Source: Argopecten irradians (taxonomy: Eukaryota; Mollusca; Bivalvia; Pectinida; Pectinidae). From it: a stretch of 64,000 nt of DNA. Positions 21,719-33,600 of this stretch are shown in pieces. Under the pieces are notes generated by a model. The model saw only the letters and a program-made list of their open reading frames with translations. It made no database searches and had not been told where the DNA came from. The stretch lies in contig NC_091134.1 in assembly GCF_041381155.1 (NCBI RefSeq), positions 62,302,902 through 62,366,901 on the forward strand, in the 5' to 3' direction. How positions within the stretch are numbered: the first letter of the stretch is position 1; each line of letters starts with the position of its first letter. The position numbers and the translations under genes are program-made.

Positions 21719-24700
21719 CAACAGTATCTCTGGGAGTATGAATTAAATTTGTTGTGATGAAGAATCTAGCATCAACGTCCAAAGATTACAAATCTATATA
21801 CCTAGCATAGGAAAGATTAAGCAGATGTAGATCAAAACACTGCTAAGAAACAAATCTAATGAAAGTTTTGTAGTACTGATAATTTTTAAAAATATTAATT
21901 ATTGTAAAATTTCAATAAAACATCAAGGTATGAGAGAAAAACACTCTTTCACATGTGGATATGAAGGATAGGGATATTCTATCCTCCGGATTACAAAATC
22001 TTGTAAAACTCTCTACTTATTTTTGTAAACCTTGGGTTTTACAACATTTGATGACCCTTGGGTAGACTATCCCTATCCTTCACATCCACATATGAAAGAG
22101 CCTGATAATTATTTGCCTTTATAATTAAAGATGGTTTTTAAGTTAAGTCAGGAAAGATATGTTACACTTACTTGGAGCCTGTTTTGGATGGCTTGTCTGG
22201 TTGCTATGGCTACATGAGCCCTGTCACTGTGTATTGTCAGTGTATGATCCTCAGCTGCTAGGCGTACCTCATGTCCTCCCACGGTTACCACGGAAACAGA
22301 GTTGTCCTTTTGCACCACTGAGCTAGACCTCAGCAGGAAACTCAACAGAGGACAGGGGTCTATCAACACATAAAGAATATTAACAGTCATGTTTTCAGCA
22401 AGATGGTAAGTTTATAATATCAAAATCAACAGTGCTATATCAATACAATCCACTAACCATTGTACAAAGACTGAATATTTCAGTGAAGACAAGAGATCCC
22501 ATGGGGATCTTGACACTCACCATTGAGTGATCTATGGAAAGCAATATCTTTTCTCTTCTTTACTGTAATTTTCAAAATCCAAGATGGCCATGAGTCAGAC
22601 GTGTCGTCTTTCAAAAGCATTGAGCCAAAAGGAATTCATATGGACTTTACACCAATAAGCAACTATTCATTTGAAGCTAAGGAGTAGCATCATTACAATA
22701 AGAGGATTCAAACTGTACAAATAGTTGGAAAGACCCTGCAATAGGTTATACATACAAACAAATAGGAAGGATTGGTAGGAATTGAAACTTGTACAAATGA
22801 ATAGTTTTTTCTTTAGCAAAGCTTGACACACATGCTCTTTTGCTAGGTGAACTGAAAAATATTGTACAAGGTAGCTAGGCAAAGAAAAAGTAAGGCACAT
22901 AGTACATCAAGCGCAATTAAACTTGTAAAACTAATGTAAAAAGGATGAAAATGCAGGGATTAATCGATATATATAATGAAACCTGCCTTAGTGACCACTT
23001 GCAATTGAGTCCTCTGTATAAAGGCCACTTGCTTATTAGGGTCCCAAATGATTTTATTACCTGACTATAAGTGTAAATGAAATATTTTTAACTATTTTCA
23101 CAAGAAGTTACTTGAAAATCATATATACAAATCCTTGGAAACTAATTTGATTGTTGACCGGCTGGGGATTTCTGCATGTGCTTAATTGTTGACTTCATAA
23201 ACACCGGCACGCCGAACCCAAATATTCTTTTGATGAACATCATTCTCAACATAAGCGACAACTTTGAAATGGCGTTTTGACATTTTGGTTGTTAAAGAAC
23301 ATACGGAAAGTAGAAGCGCTATAAATACGGAACACATAATTCCTGGGAAATACAACTTTGCACGGCGTTGTATGATACAATTATGAATTTTCAAGTTCAT
23401 TTTTTGTTATATCAAAAACAGATTTAATGTTTCTGGACTACTCAGGTAACAAAGCAGTTGTCTCATGCCTTATTAGTCAACAGTCAAAAATCTTTCCCCT
23501 CGGTGTTGGGACCAACCCTAGGAATGGCCTAGGGAAACATCCCTAAGGTTGGCCCAAAATTGAGAGGAAAGAGTTTTGACTGTAAACCCATAAGGCATGA
23601 AACAATTGTATAATAAGGACTATTTGGCTAATGAAACCATTTTCCCCTTGTCCCTTGAGTGGTCTTTATAGAGAGGTTTGACTATAGGTATCTCACCTTT
23701 GCGGTAGATGGCTACTTGGTCGGACTTGAGGACATCATCAGGAATCTGGACAGTGAGAGTTGTTGGTGTGGGAGCTAGGGGCAGCTCATTACACCTGGCT
23801 ATTGGCTGGGTAACTGCTATGTCTTTTACTAACTGTGTTATACTGACCTCTGGAGTTGCGGAGGTCAATGAAATCACATCTTGTGGAGTAACAAGGCCAT
23901 ACAAAATGTCCAAGGTAGTCGAACTGACCGGTACATTTATAACTGGCTGGATCACAGTACTGTTTGTAGAATGAAGCACCAGACTGATTTTCACTATTAA
24001 AGGCAACAGAAGGCTTGAGTCTAGCAGAACCGTTTGGAACTCCATCCCTGTCGCGGCCCCCAGTCCATGGGGAAGTGGGAATGAAGAGCTCACAAATTCC
24101 TGTTTATTATCACTTAACACAATCATAACCATCCAATCACTTGAGAAGTGAATATCACTAGTATTAGTCATGTGACAGTTAAACACCCAGTTACTGTTTT
24201 GTCTTGACTGTCCATCTCGAGGAGAGATAGAGTACGAGAATCGCAGTGGGAAGTCTGGACTCTGTGGGTCTTGTGTGGATAAAAAAGCAGCCATGTTGAT
24301 TTGGGCTAACCTATCTGTCTGGCAAGACTGTTGTTTCTTTAATTCCTCCATCTCCTCACTACAAATATTGATGCTATGTAGCAGGTTTCTGATGGTCTGA
24401 CCGGTGCCTGCAGCTTTTCGTCCTCTCTTATGTCTTCCTTCAGGTTTTATTAACTTCAGTGGGAGTCCATGGGTTCCTAGCAGCAGGTCACACTCACCTC
24501 CTTCAACACAAATATAATTTCTTAAAATCTTGAAGCTGATGAATTTATTTGATCAATTTAAATAAACTAAATCTGTAGTTGGAGTACAGCAACTTTAATA
24601 GAATATTATCATACATTTTCTCTACACTTTACACCTTTTTTTATTCCTTTTTACAGAACATAATTGTGGTTATAAACTTTTAAAAGTTTGTAGAACTTAG

Positions 24701-27700
24701 CATATAAACTCTTAAACTTGCATCTAAATGACCTCACTGACCTTGAGTACAGTTGTTGTCATGGAGACATGCCAGCTCCTGGGCCCCAGCATACATTAGC
24801 CCTGCTATGTGACAGGACAGTCCTGCAGGCTGTGGTTTGGTTTCCAGCACACTTTCATACACATCCATCCCACTAGAATGGTAAATCTTGTTTCCATGGG
24901 AATCTACATCAAGTACTGGGCCAGGTAAAGCAATCTCAACAAACTCAAACTTACCAGCGTTTCCCTCCGATAATGTAGCTAATAATGCTCTGCCGTCCTG
25001 TGATGTTACAACAAGTCCAGTCTGTTTGTCCTGGTGGCCGACCTCTAAATATAGAGGATCTTTTATATCTGCCACTTTCAAATCTAGTTTGCCTACCCCA
25101 ACTACTGGATAGTGTGTATGGCAGAAAAGTCTTACAGTCCCAGCTTCTGTATCAGGAGACTTGATTGGTGCATAATATACAGAGCCCTCTGGTGGACATA
25201 TCAGTAACAAAGGAGAGTTTAACAATGACAACTGAAAACCACACAAAGCTTGAAAGATATCTTTAGAAATTTCCAGAACAGACGAGAAGCTTTCTTTGTA
25301 TACATTGCCATTTCTAGTGGTAACTAAATGCAAGGACACATTTCTGTCCTCAAATTTGACCCCTGCCATGACCTCTGACCTGTCTCTTGACCTCTCCTTT
25401 GACCCATAATGGAATTCTTCCGTATAATTATGATGTGTTCCATAGCTGCCCTGATCGTTATGATGCGTTGGTAATTGTCTCTGTAAAATATAGGTTTGCA
25501 AAGGTAGTTTATTTCTGCCCGAGTGTAGTTCTGTCAGTAGATATAATTGTATTAGATAACTATGCTGATTGCATAATGCTATGGCAAGCACCTCACATCC
25601 CACAGCCAGACTAGTAACTTCCTGATCAAGTTCCAGTAGTGAGTGATCCCCAGTGATATGGAAAACTGCATGGGAAACTTCCTTCATCTCTTTCATCCCA
25701 AATATGGAATCATTTCCAAGGAGATCACTGAAAATCTCCTGGTTTCCTCTTTTTTCCTCATCATGATGTGAACTTGTTTTTGACCTGAATGAAAAGTCCA
25801 TATGCATTCATTATTCATTAAACATAATGCTTGTATGGCAGTATAGGTGTTTACAAGTTTCATTAATAGCTATCTGGTCATACGGTGTATATTTTCCAAT
25901 GGATCAAAGTTCTTATAGTAGATGTACCCATATTCTATCAAAGATCAGTTTCTCTGTGAAAAGCATTGACTACATGACAAGTGCATATTAGGGCTGGGTA
26001 TTGTAAGGTCTCAAATGATACGATACATATTGACAATACATTGAAACAATACACGATACTTATTGACGATACACTGGATACCTTTTTTTCAAATTCAGTT
26101 GACAATTGTGTTTGGAATATTGTGACAATAAAAGACAATTTTGATAAAACATTCTGTAACCTGGCAAAAATCTACCAAACATTTGATTCAGTTTATCATT
26201 TGTGTTGATTAATGTCTGTCAATTTGTATTTTTAGTTATGAAAAGACATTTCTAATCCATCTAGGTGACACACATGCTTTAAACACTTCCTTTTGATTGA
26301 AATGCTCTTACTTGAATAATGTTTTAGAATAAATTTTGTTTGGAATTTTCTCTTTCTATAATGAAAACAGTAGGTTGAGTTGTTATAACCTTACAGCGAT
26401 ATACAGCATGTTTGCGTATCGATATCCGATACGCTTCTGAAAACCGATATGTATCAGTATATCGATATATTGATTCAGCCCTAGTGCATATCTAGTAGTA
26501 ATGAATCTACACTAATGACAGCTGCAATAAAAGAAACTGTTCACAATGATCATTTTGCCATAGTGAAGAAGTAATGCCTGTTACAATCTAATGAGCAATT
26601 ATCAGGTATGGACTGGGGGTCAGTGGATTTACATGGTGCTCTGACTTTCATCAACCACCAAAATAATACATGTCCTAAAATGACCTTACTTGTAAATCAA
26701 ATAGTAAAACCAAATGTTAACTATGCTTTAGAAATTTTACCAAATCTACTGTATAGACTTCAAATTGACCAACTTTTAACTAAACAACAAGAGGCCCAAG
26801 GGCCTTAACGGTCATCTGAATAGTATTGGAAATCAATTAGATATGGTGTCATGGTAACCATCTTCGATTCAGGATCAACCAGAGATGTAACAACACTTTG
26901 TCAAGATCATATCACGGTCATTCCAGGCAAGTTTCAGCCTTTCATTTTCACAACTTTGGTAGCCCTCCATCAAAGCATGCTACAGGCCAAATATGAATAC
27001 CCTTGACCTTTTGGTAAGTTAGAAGAAGTCGTTCAAAGATTTTCGTCTACTTGACCCCCGGTGACCTTGAAAGTAGGTCAAGGTCATTCATTTTCAAAAC
27101 TTTGGTAGCCTTCCATCCCAGCATACCACAGGCCATATATGAGTACACTGGACCTTTCAGTAAGTAAGAAAAAGTTGTTCAAAGATTTTCTTCTACTTGA
27201 CCCCCTGTGACCTTGAAAGCAGGTGAAGGTCATTCATTTTCACAACTTTGGTAGCCCTCCATCTCAGCATGCTACACAGGCCAAATACATATGTATGAGT
27301 ACCCTTGACCTTTTGGTAAGTTAGAAAAAGTCCTTCAAAGATTTTAGTCTACTTGACCCCGCGGTGACCTTGAAAGTAAGTCAAGGTCATTCATTTTCAC
27401 AACTTGTATAGCCATTCATCCCAGCATACCACAGGCTAAATATGAGTATCCTGGACCTTTCGGTTAGTTAGAAGAAGTTGTGCAAAGATTTTAGCCTATT
27501 TGATCACCCTGTGACCTTGACAGTAGGTCAAGGTCATTCATTTTCACAACTTTGGTCACCCTTTATCCCGGCATACCACAGACTAAACATGAGAACCCTG
27601 GACCTTTCGGTAAGTTAAAAGAAGTTGTTCAAAGATTTTAGCCTATTTGACCCCCCTGTGACCTTGAAAGTAGGTCAAGGTAATTCATTTTCACCACTTT

Positions 27701-30283
27701 GGTAGCCCTTCATCCCAGCATACCACAGGCCAAATATGAGTACCCTGGACCTATCAGTAAGTTAGGAGAAGTTGTTCAAAGATTTTCGTCTACTTAACCC
27801 CCTGTGTCCTTGAAAGTAGGTCAAGGTCATTCATTTTCACAACTTTGGTAGCCCTCAATCCCAGCATGCTACAGGCCAAATATGAGTACCCTGGACCTTT
27901 CGGTAAGTTAGAAGAAGTCGTGCAAAGATTTTAGCCTATTTGACCCCTGTGACCTTGAAAGTAGGTCAAGGTCATTCATTTTCACAACTTTGGTCGCCCT
28001 TTATCCCAGCATACCACAGGCCAACTATGAGTACCCTGGACCTTTCGGTTAGTTAGAAGAAGTTATTCAAAGATTTTAGCCTATTTGATCCCTATGACCT
28101 TGAAAATAGGTCAAGGTCATTCATTTTCACAAGTTTGGTAGCCCTCTATCCCAGCATGCTACGACCAAATGTGAGTACTTTAGGCATTACGGTTAATGAG
28201 AAGAAGTTGTTTGAATGAAAAGTTCACGCACGGCGCACAACGACGGACGGTGCATGATGACTATAGGTCATCCTGACCCTTCAGGTCAGATGACCTAAAA
28301 AGTGATCTCTGTCATAATGATAGGTTTTGAGGGCGAATCTGGAGGAGGTTACAAACATACTTATTGTTGATAACTTGATTTTCACCAACAACATAGAGCT
28401 GAGAGCTGGTTAAAATGTACAACACCCATCCCGTGTGGTTTGTGTCACACAATGTATGATGTCCAATACACACGTCCAGGACAGGACATGGGACAGCCAC
28501 AATACTCTGCAAGGAAAAATAATAACACACGTAAAGGTTAGTTTTGAAATATATCATAATTGGCCTGGTATGCCTATATGATATGCTTCTGATGAAAATT
28601 TGAGAGCAATGTCATGGATGTCAGTCATGGTACAGCAACTAAATTCAATGCCAACTAATAGCTAGTAGTGATTTTATGGACTGCTTGGAAAGGATGCAGT
28701 AAGTTGTTAAGATTATAGCCTATTTTGTCCCTGTAACCATTTATAATTTTATCCCAGCATGATACAGGCCTAATATCAGGTCTCAAGGGCTGTTAATTGT
28801 TGACTATAAATTGTTTAAAAGATTGAAGCTTATTTGATCCCTGTGAACTTAAATGAAGGTTAAGGTAATGAACAAACATTGTAGCCCTTCATTCCAGCAT
28901 GCTACATGCCCAATAACATATATGGTTTCTGTGCCTCTTAGTTATTCATAAGAAATTGTTAAAGGATTTTAGCCTATTTGACCGTTGTGAATTTGAATGA
29001 AGGTCAAGATCATTCATTTGAATAAACTTGGTGGTTGTCTTTGAACAGTAAGTTTACACAAAGCCTGACACACGACGACGAATAAAGTATTATGACCCTC
29101 AGACCATGTAACAATTCATACCAACGAACTACCTTGAATAGGAACAACCCAGGGTGAACTAGATTTACGGTTAAATTGTTACCCAGAGCTTGTACGTCAT
29201 CTTGCTACTTTGACCACAGAAGTCTGCTTCAGGTTTTATATTAGGGGTAAGCTATATATATAGCTATACGGTATATTTTTTGCTAAACAAGAAGCAGCCG
29301 TCTGTGTTTGACATTGTCAGATTGTTCCTATAACACTCTTTGCCCTATCCTCGATACTCCTGGGTTTCCGATCAATTAATCATTACGATCTCTACACCCC
29401 TGGACTATCTCATAGTAAAACTGAATTCACCTCAGAGGAAAAAATCTGAACCAATCACAGGCCAGTAAAAATTTCCTTTGAAGACTACTGAGAGAGCGAC
29501 GCCCAACTTCAAAGCCACACAGTCAACCACAGTGTACGTTATACCGCTCTTTTGATGTACATCAAAAGAATAAATTACATGTTCTGTTTTGTTACCTCCA
29601 GTTTTAATATGTGATAGTCCAGGGGTGTAAAGATTGTATGATCAGAACCCCTAGATTATCGAGGATGTCATCCCCCATCCTTGAAGGCAACAAAAACACT
29701 TTTGTACATTTGTAATTTGATCCTTTGATATACACCAATGGAATTTTATAACGGTACACTGACTGTGGTTGACCGTGCTGCTTTGAAGTTGTGTCGCTCT
29801 CTCTGTCTGTATAGATCTTCAAATGAAGTATTTTCTCCTTGACTGCCTCCACTTTTCCTATGGGATCATATAAATAAATTCTAAGTAGGCCTAGTCGATG
29901 ATAGGGTAGTCGTGGATAATCTTCATTTTTAAATACAAATAATAGGCAACTTGAAAGAAAATGACAAATTAAAATTGTCACAGTTATTAGTCAGCACCTT
30001 AATTTTTGTTCAGGGCAGTTATTGTTAGTTTAGATCGTAAACTGAAAATTCTGTATCACGTTCCATTTTGGGTAGTGTTTCAAATTGGGCAGCGTCACGT
30101 TAGGCCTAGTCAGTGAAAGTAACCCTTGGGATATCGAGGATGCCTAACACCATACAATACGGATTTAATTATTCATATGCCTACCAGTAGCTGACACTGT
30201 CTGTAGATGTGTATGCATGTCTTACTCTCGTCTAACGTTACTGAAATTAACTCGTCAGAATCCACATCCCTCACAACTTTCAT
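19118..30283 (-). CDS. FAAP100: FAAP100, Fanconi anaemia core complex subunit (7 coding exons)
   Basis: Exons by transcription order: 30185-30283, 28361-28506, 24742-25784, 23697-24500, 22172-22359, 21300-21374, 19118-19249. All junctions are GT-AG and in phase, giving 828 residues (human about 880). In vertebrates FAAP100 joins FANCB and FANCL in the subcomplex that ubiquitinates FANCD2-FANCI at DNA crosslinks. Matches to human include LPGPVL...YHS (exon 3), the repeated-motif propeller region, the helical stretch IRNLL..I...EEMEELKKQ (exon 4) and the C-terminal helix VQYI...LVNSLQHLQDKLSDL with LSRNKVLDIYKTLRS (exons 6-7). The start ATG follows an in-frame TGA. The last exon, only 132 nt, was found by its match to the human C-terminus. 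Continuing past the exon 6 donor (CTCCAG|GTAATA) reaches a stop at 21228, giving a different, less conserved tail. Introns hold many mobile elements. Confidence 0.9.
19779..21079 (+). mobile_element. Hairpin-ended element with about eight 145-bp units (GGTCATCTGA type)
   Basis: Lies in FAAP100 intron 6. The left end is ACAAGAGGCCCATCGGCCTT followed by AACGGTCATCTGA. The body repeats units of about 145 bp with TGACCTTGAATGAAGGTCAA, GGTCATTCATTTGAACAAAC and GTAGCCCTTCATCCCAGCAT. A GGACGGCGCACGACGACGGACGG run precedes the right end CTCAGATGACCTAA, where the inner hairpin arm is reduced. Non-coding. Confidence 0.8.
21681..21711. repeat. Poly(T) tract
   Basis: About 30 T residues in FAAP100 intron 5. 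It could be an old poly(A) tail on the minus strand, but no adjoining retroposon is recognisable. Confidence 0.8.
21945..22100. mobile_element. Foldback/MITE-like inverted repeat
   Basis: The arms CTTTCACATGTGGATATGAA GGATAGGGAT (shown in two pieces) and their complement ATCCCTATCCTTCACATCC...GAAAG are about 32 bp, flanking about 90 bp. Located in FAAP100 intron 5. Confidence 0.7.
22489..22630 (+). mobile_element. Left end of a further hairpin-ended family (AGATCCC type)
   Basis: ACAAGAGATCCC leads into the hairpin AGATCCC-ATG-GGGATCT (22494-22510) and then TGACACTCACCATTGAGTGA. The leading ACAAGAG and the hairpin position match the GGCC-hairpin elements, but the arms differ. No tandem body or right end is visible, so the copy is truncated. 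Located in FAAP100 intron 4. Confidence 0.5.
23455..23609. mobile_element. Foldback/MITE-like inverted repeat
   Basis: The left arm (TTGTCTCATGCCTTATTAGT, then CAACAGTCAAAA and TTTCCCCTC) is complementary to the right arm (GAGGAAAG...TTTTGACTG...ATAAGGCATGAAACAA). The arms are about 45 bp with a few mismatches. Located in FAAP100 intron 4. Confidence 0.7.
25989..26483. mobile_element. Non-autonomous hAT element with perfect 8-bp target duplication
   Basis: The termini TAGGGCTGGGTATTG and ...GATTCAGCCCTA are flanked by GTGCATAT on both sides (25981-25988 and 26484-26491). An 8-bp duplication with a TAGGGCTG-type end is diagnostic of the hAT superfamily. The 495-bp interior has GATACGATACATATTG- and ATATCGATATAT-type sequence and no transposase. 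Located in FAAP100 intron 2. Confidence 0.85.
26787..28298 (+). mobile_element. Hairpin-ended element with about nine 148-bp units (GGTCATCTGA type)
   Basis: The left end is ACAAGAGGCCCAAGGGCCTT followed by AACGGTCATCTGA. The body units are about 148 bp and contain GTGACCTTGAAAGTAGGTCA, CATTCATTTTCACAACTTTG and CCAGCATACCACAGGCCAAA. A GCGCACAACGACGGACGG run follows. The right end is the hairpin AGGTCATCCTGACC-CTTCA-GGTCAGATGACCT (28265-28296), completed by CTAA. It belongs to the same family as 19779 but a different subfamily (Phe/Lys-like wording of the unit differs). Located in FAAP100 intron 2. Confidence 0.8.
28685..29108 (+). repeat. Diverged copy of the GGTCATCTGA-type element
   Basis: It carries AGATTATAGCCTATTTTG, ATCCCAGCATGATACAGGCC and AATGAAGGTTAAGG in three decayed units, and ends ATTATGACCCTCAGACCATG. 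Located in FAAP100 intron 1. Confidence 0.6.
29346..29667. mobile_element. CATCCTCGATACTCC-family MITE-like copy
   Basis: The left end TATCCTCGATACTCCTGGG and the right end CTAGATTATCGAGGATG bound an interior matching 3219-3584 (ACCAATCACAGGCCAG, GAGAGAGCGACGCC, CTTTTGATGTACATCAAAAG). Located in FAAP100 intron 1. Confidence 0.75.
29690..30142. mobile_element. Rearranged remnant of the same MITE-like family
   Basis: 29690-29860 matches the family interior in opposite orientation (GATATACACC...ATAACGGTACACTG...GTGTCGCTCTCTCTG). A terminal GATATCGAGGATG closes at 30142, only 42 bp from FAAP100 exon 1. The centre (29870-30100) is unassigned. Confidence 0.55.
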
Positions 30284-30657
30284 GTTTCCCGGTTTATTTG
30301 GGACAGTGTACTTTCAGGAAACTGACAGGAATTTTAACGGATCGTTATTACGTTCTTTTACTTTGTAATCAAACAAATCATGATGACATTCAAATAAAAA
30401 AATGAAATTTTGTACGTTTTTTATAGCAATGTAAATTTTGAAACTAAGGCGTAAAAGTAATTATCTGACACTTTTTGTATGCAAGCGTCGACCCTGCTAC
30501 CCGGATCGTCCAGGAGGGGACTGTCCAGGAGCCACGTGTGATATTCACATCCGGTAGCGTTGCATTATGGGAGTTCGCTGAAAGTTGTCGCCATTTTTCA
30601 CCGGCTGCAGAAGACTGCAGCTCATAATTGCAAGTCACAAAGACTGTACCTGCAATT
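30284..30657. promoter_or_regulatory. Bidirectional promoter between FAAP100 and SRRM1
   Basis: 374 bp separate the two divergent start codons. The SRRM1-proximal half is GC-richer and has a CACGTG E-box (30533-30538), GCATTATGGGAG and CGCCATTTTTC. The last is YY1-like on the minus strand and is common near housekeeping starts. No clear TATA box serves either gene. Transcription starts cannot be placed from sequence alone. Confidence 0.65.
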
Positions 30658-33600
30658 ATGACTGACGCAGGATTCTTCAAGGTATAATCTTGAATGTCTT
30701 TTCTGTTTAGGCGCCATGGTAACGACAATTGATTGTCACGGAACGCTGAGGTTTCAGGTTTACCAAGGCATAGACTAGCCTAGCCTACGTGTAAATTCAT
30801 TTCAGTTTCGATTTCGCGTGTCCAGCCGCCTGGCGGTGATTGGGTGTGATTTAGCTCATTTCATGGGAGATATTCATGAAGACTAAGCTCATAAATAATT
30901 TGCTGGGGAAGTAGTATATAGCGTTTAAAAGGATTTTAAGTGCTTTGAAAAATTGAAATAGGCGCTATGACTATGTGAAAAGACGGTCAAAATGACCAGA
31001 CGAATTTCATGACGTGCGGCAATGCATTGGATTCCATGTTCTCTTCCAGTTCATCAGATTCATAAGATTATCCTATAACCGTTTTGACATAATAACCTAC
31101 CCCATACCAGACGTTGCGAAAAGTTAAAAAAAAAATGTTTGGACATGCATTTGGACCGGCAATTATATATGATTAGGACTGTGAGTAATTGCCTGACCAA
31201 ACAAAATTTTGCCGGACCCAATAAAATGTGATTTTTTGAAGTAAACATAACTTCCTGTTGTTAGTGTCCAGACAGCTGCTTTCATGATTATCTTATGCAA
31301 TTAAAATCCTATATTCCCTTTGCCAGATTTGGCACCTACGTAGTACCTCAGAGATGCCATTTCTACCGACTCCCGTTACTCACTCATTTTTTCCAGACAT
31401 GTCAGACTGGCACATTTCTTGGTATTCAATACTTATACTAGTCTAGTCAAGAATAGATATCGGGCACCAAACAAAATCTGAAGAGATTTGTAACAGGAAC
31501 GAAGAAAATGTAACAGCCAGACCTGGATTTGAACCGATAATCGACCCAGTCCAGTGTCGCTACAGATTACTAGATTTTGCAATGTAACACTAAAACGTCC
31601 ATGCACAACAGATGCAAAGAGTGTTTGAAATATCCCACTGTCTTTCATTTTTTGATGGTCATTAAGTTTTCAATCATCAGGTAAATTCTTTCGGGTCAAA
31701 TGCAACATCAATTATGGCACATATATGTAGGGGATCCTAGGTCACAAAAGTCATTTTTTGTGTTGCCTGCAAGCAAAGCAAGGGCGACACTTGGGTATCA
31801 CTATGTCGGTGTCGTCGGCGTCTGGAACACTCTTTGTATGATATCTAGTGTTGGTAGTCGGTTGAAATTTCATGGTTGATCATCAGTTTTATTTAACCAA
31901 TCAATTATTGATTAAAATCAATTATTTTATCAGTGGTTTTTTTTGGCCGAATCTACAGCCGAACTTCGGCTGTTTCCCCTAGCCAAAAAATGCCTTATTT
32001 TCCCAATTTTGAAGTCAAATTTCCCAATAAAAACTGATCAAATTCAATGACATTTGTGTTGATAGTTTGAACCAGATTTTCATTCCTAAAATGTGTAAAT
32101 ATAGACTAGTCTACATTACTTAAAACAAAACATTTTGGATCAGAAACAATTTTTATTTCACAAAATGAAAACAAAACGAAATGAGCATAACTAGGTCGCT
32201 AGGTGCACCTTCAGTTCAGAGACGTTTTACAGACATTCGCGCTAATAAAAACAATAGTTAACTGCTTTTAAGTAATACAACAATGTTTCCAGAGTTAACT
32301 TACATTATTAGTCGTCTATTTTATTTTTTCGACATAAGCAAGGAGTTTTTTGGTGTAAAAACGATCTCTGTTCAAGGTAGGAAGTAGCACTTGGTATCTA
32401 ATAATAGAGCCGGAATCCGGTTTCCGGAATTCAGGAATTTAGAAAAAAAATGATAGAGAAACAAAAAAAAAGTTTTAAAAATGCAAATAGTGTTGCAAAT
32501 TAATTGTTTTATTTTTCTTCTAATAATAGAATTTTGTGAAATAGAATTAGAAACTTTTATTAGATAATTCTAAAGTTTTTGATTTTCAACTTTCTAATAG
32601 TACAGTGATAAGAAAAAATGGTATTTGGGGGGGGGGGGGGGGCAAGTGGGGGTATTTGGGGGGGGGGGGGGGCAAGTGGAATTTAATATTGAATTTAATT
32701 TTGGGCAATTGTAAGTTAATTATTGGGCTCTACCTGCCGGGGGCAAGTGATTTTGAAAATTTTTTACACTCCTGAAATTTTTCCCAATTTCTTCCAAATT
32801 CCGAGTTATTTTCCCAATTGAAAAGGCATGGGCTGTTGAAAATAGTAAGTGGAAAAAACTCTGTTTATTCCTTGATGTATAAACAAGTCTCGCATACAAA
32901 ATTTCTTTCAATGGCTTACAATCGCGAGGCCTCTCTGTGCTGTCATGTATTCATATCTTCTATTTTCTTCACAAATCATACTCATCTACATAGTGCTTAT
33001 GCACACTTCAATTCGCCTAGACGCTTAAAATTTGAAATGATATCAGTGACAACCACATACAAGGAAATGATTTTAACAAGTTAGCTATGATTTTTTTTGC
33101 ATGTTTTACTGATCAGCTAACTTTATATTTTGTTTTACCATGTGCCTTAAAATTCCGCTGAAACTCGATTACAGATTTCTTACTCGATTAATTGATAAAA
33201 CACTTTGAACCAATCATACTCGAAAACTCGATGAATCAGAACACCACTAGCAATGACATTATGTCTTAATTATTTATTGTCTGATTTCGACCAAATTTGG
33301 TATATTGCTTTATATCGATGAGATCTTGCATATTTTTGATAATGGTCAAAAATCCATCTATATTTGCAAGAGTTACTGGACTTTAAATTCGTCAAAACAG
33401 ATAAATCCATGGTTTCCGCTCAGTAACTTATATCTTTATCGTCCAATTTCAACCAAATTTTAAAAATTGTACCAGGTCAAATTATTATATGATTTATAAA
33501 ATGATCAATTTGAGTTTGAAGTTGAGTGTAAGAATCTTATTTTGTTGTCTGTCCGGTCATTGATAACCGAATCAGTGGTAATGGAGTATAGCTATATAGT

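Noticed and set aside
30444-30728. Minus-strand 94-codon frame over the SRRM1 start as FAAP100 exon 1
   Set aside because: It lacks an ATG (it begins TTG), overlaps SRRM1 exon 1 and does not align. 30185-30283 has an ATG, upstream stop, donor and matching phase.
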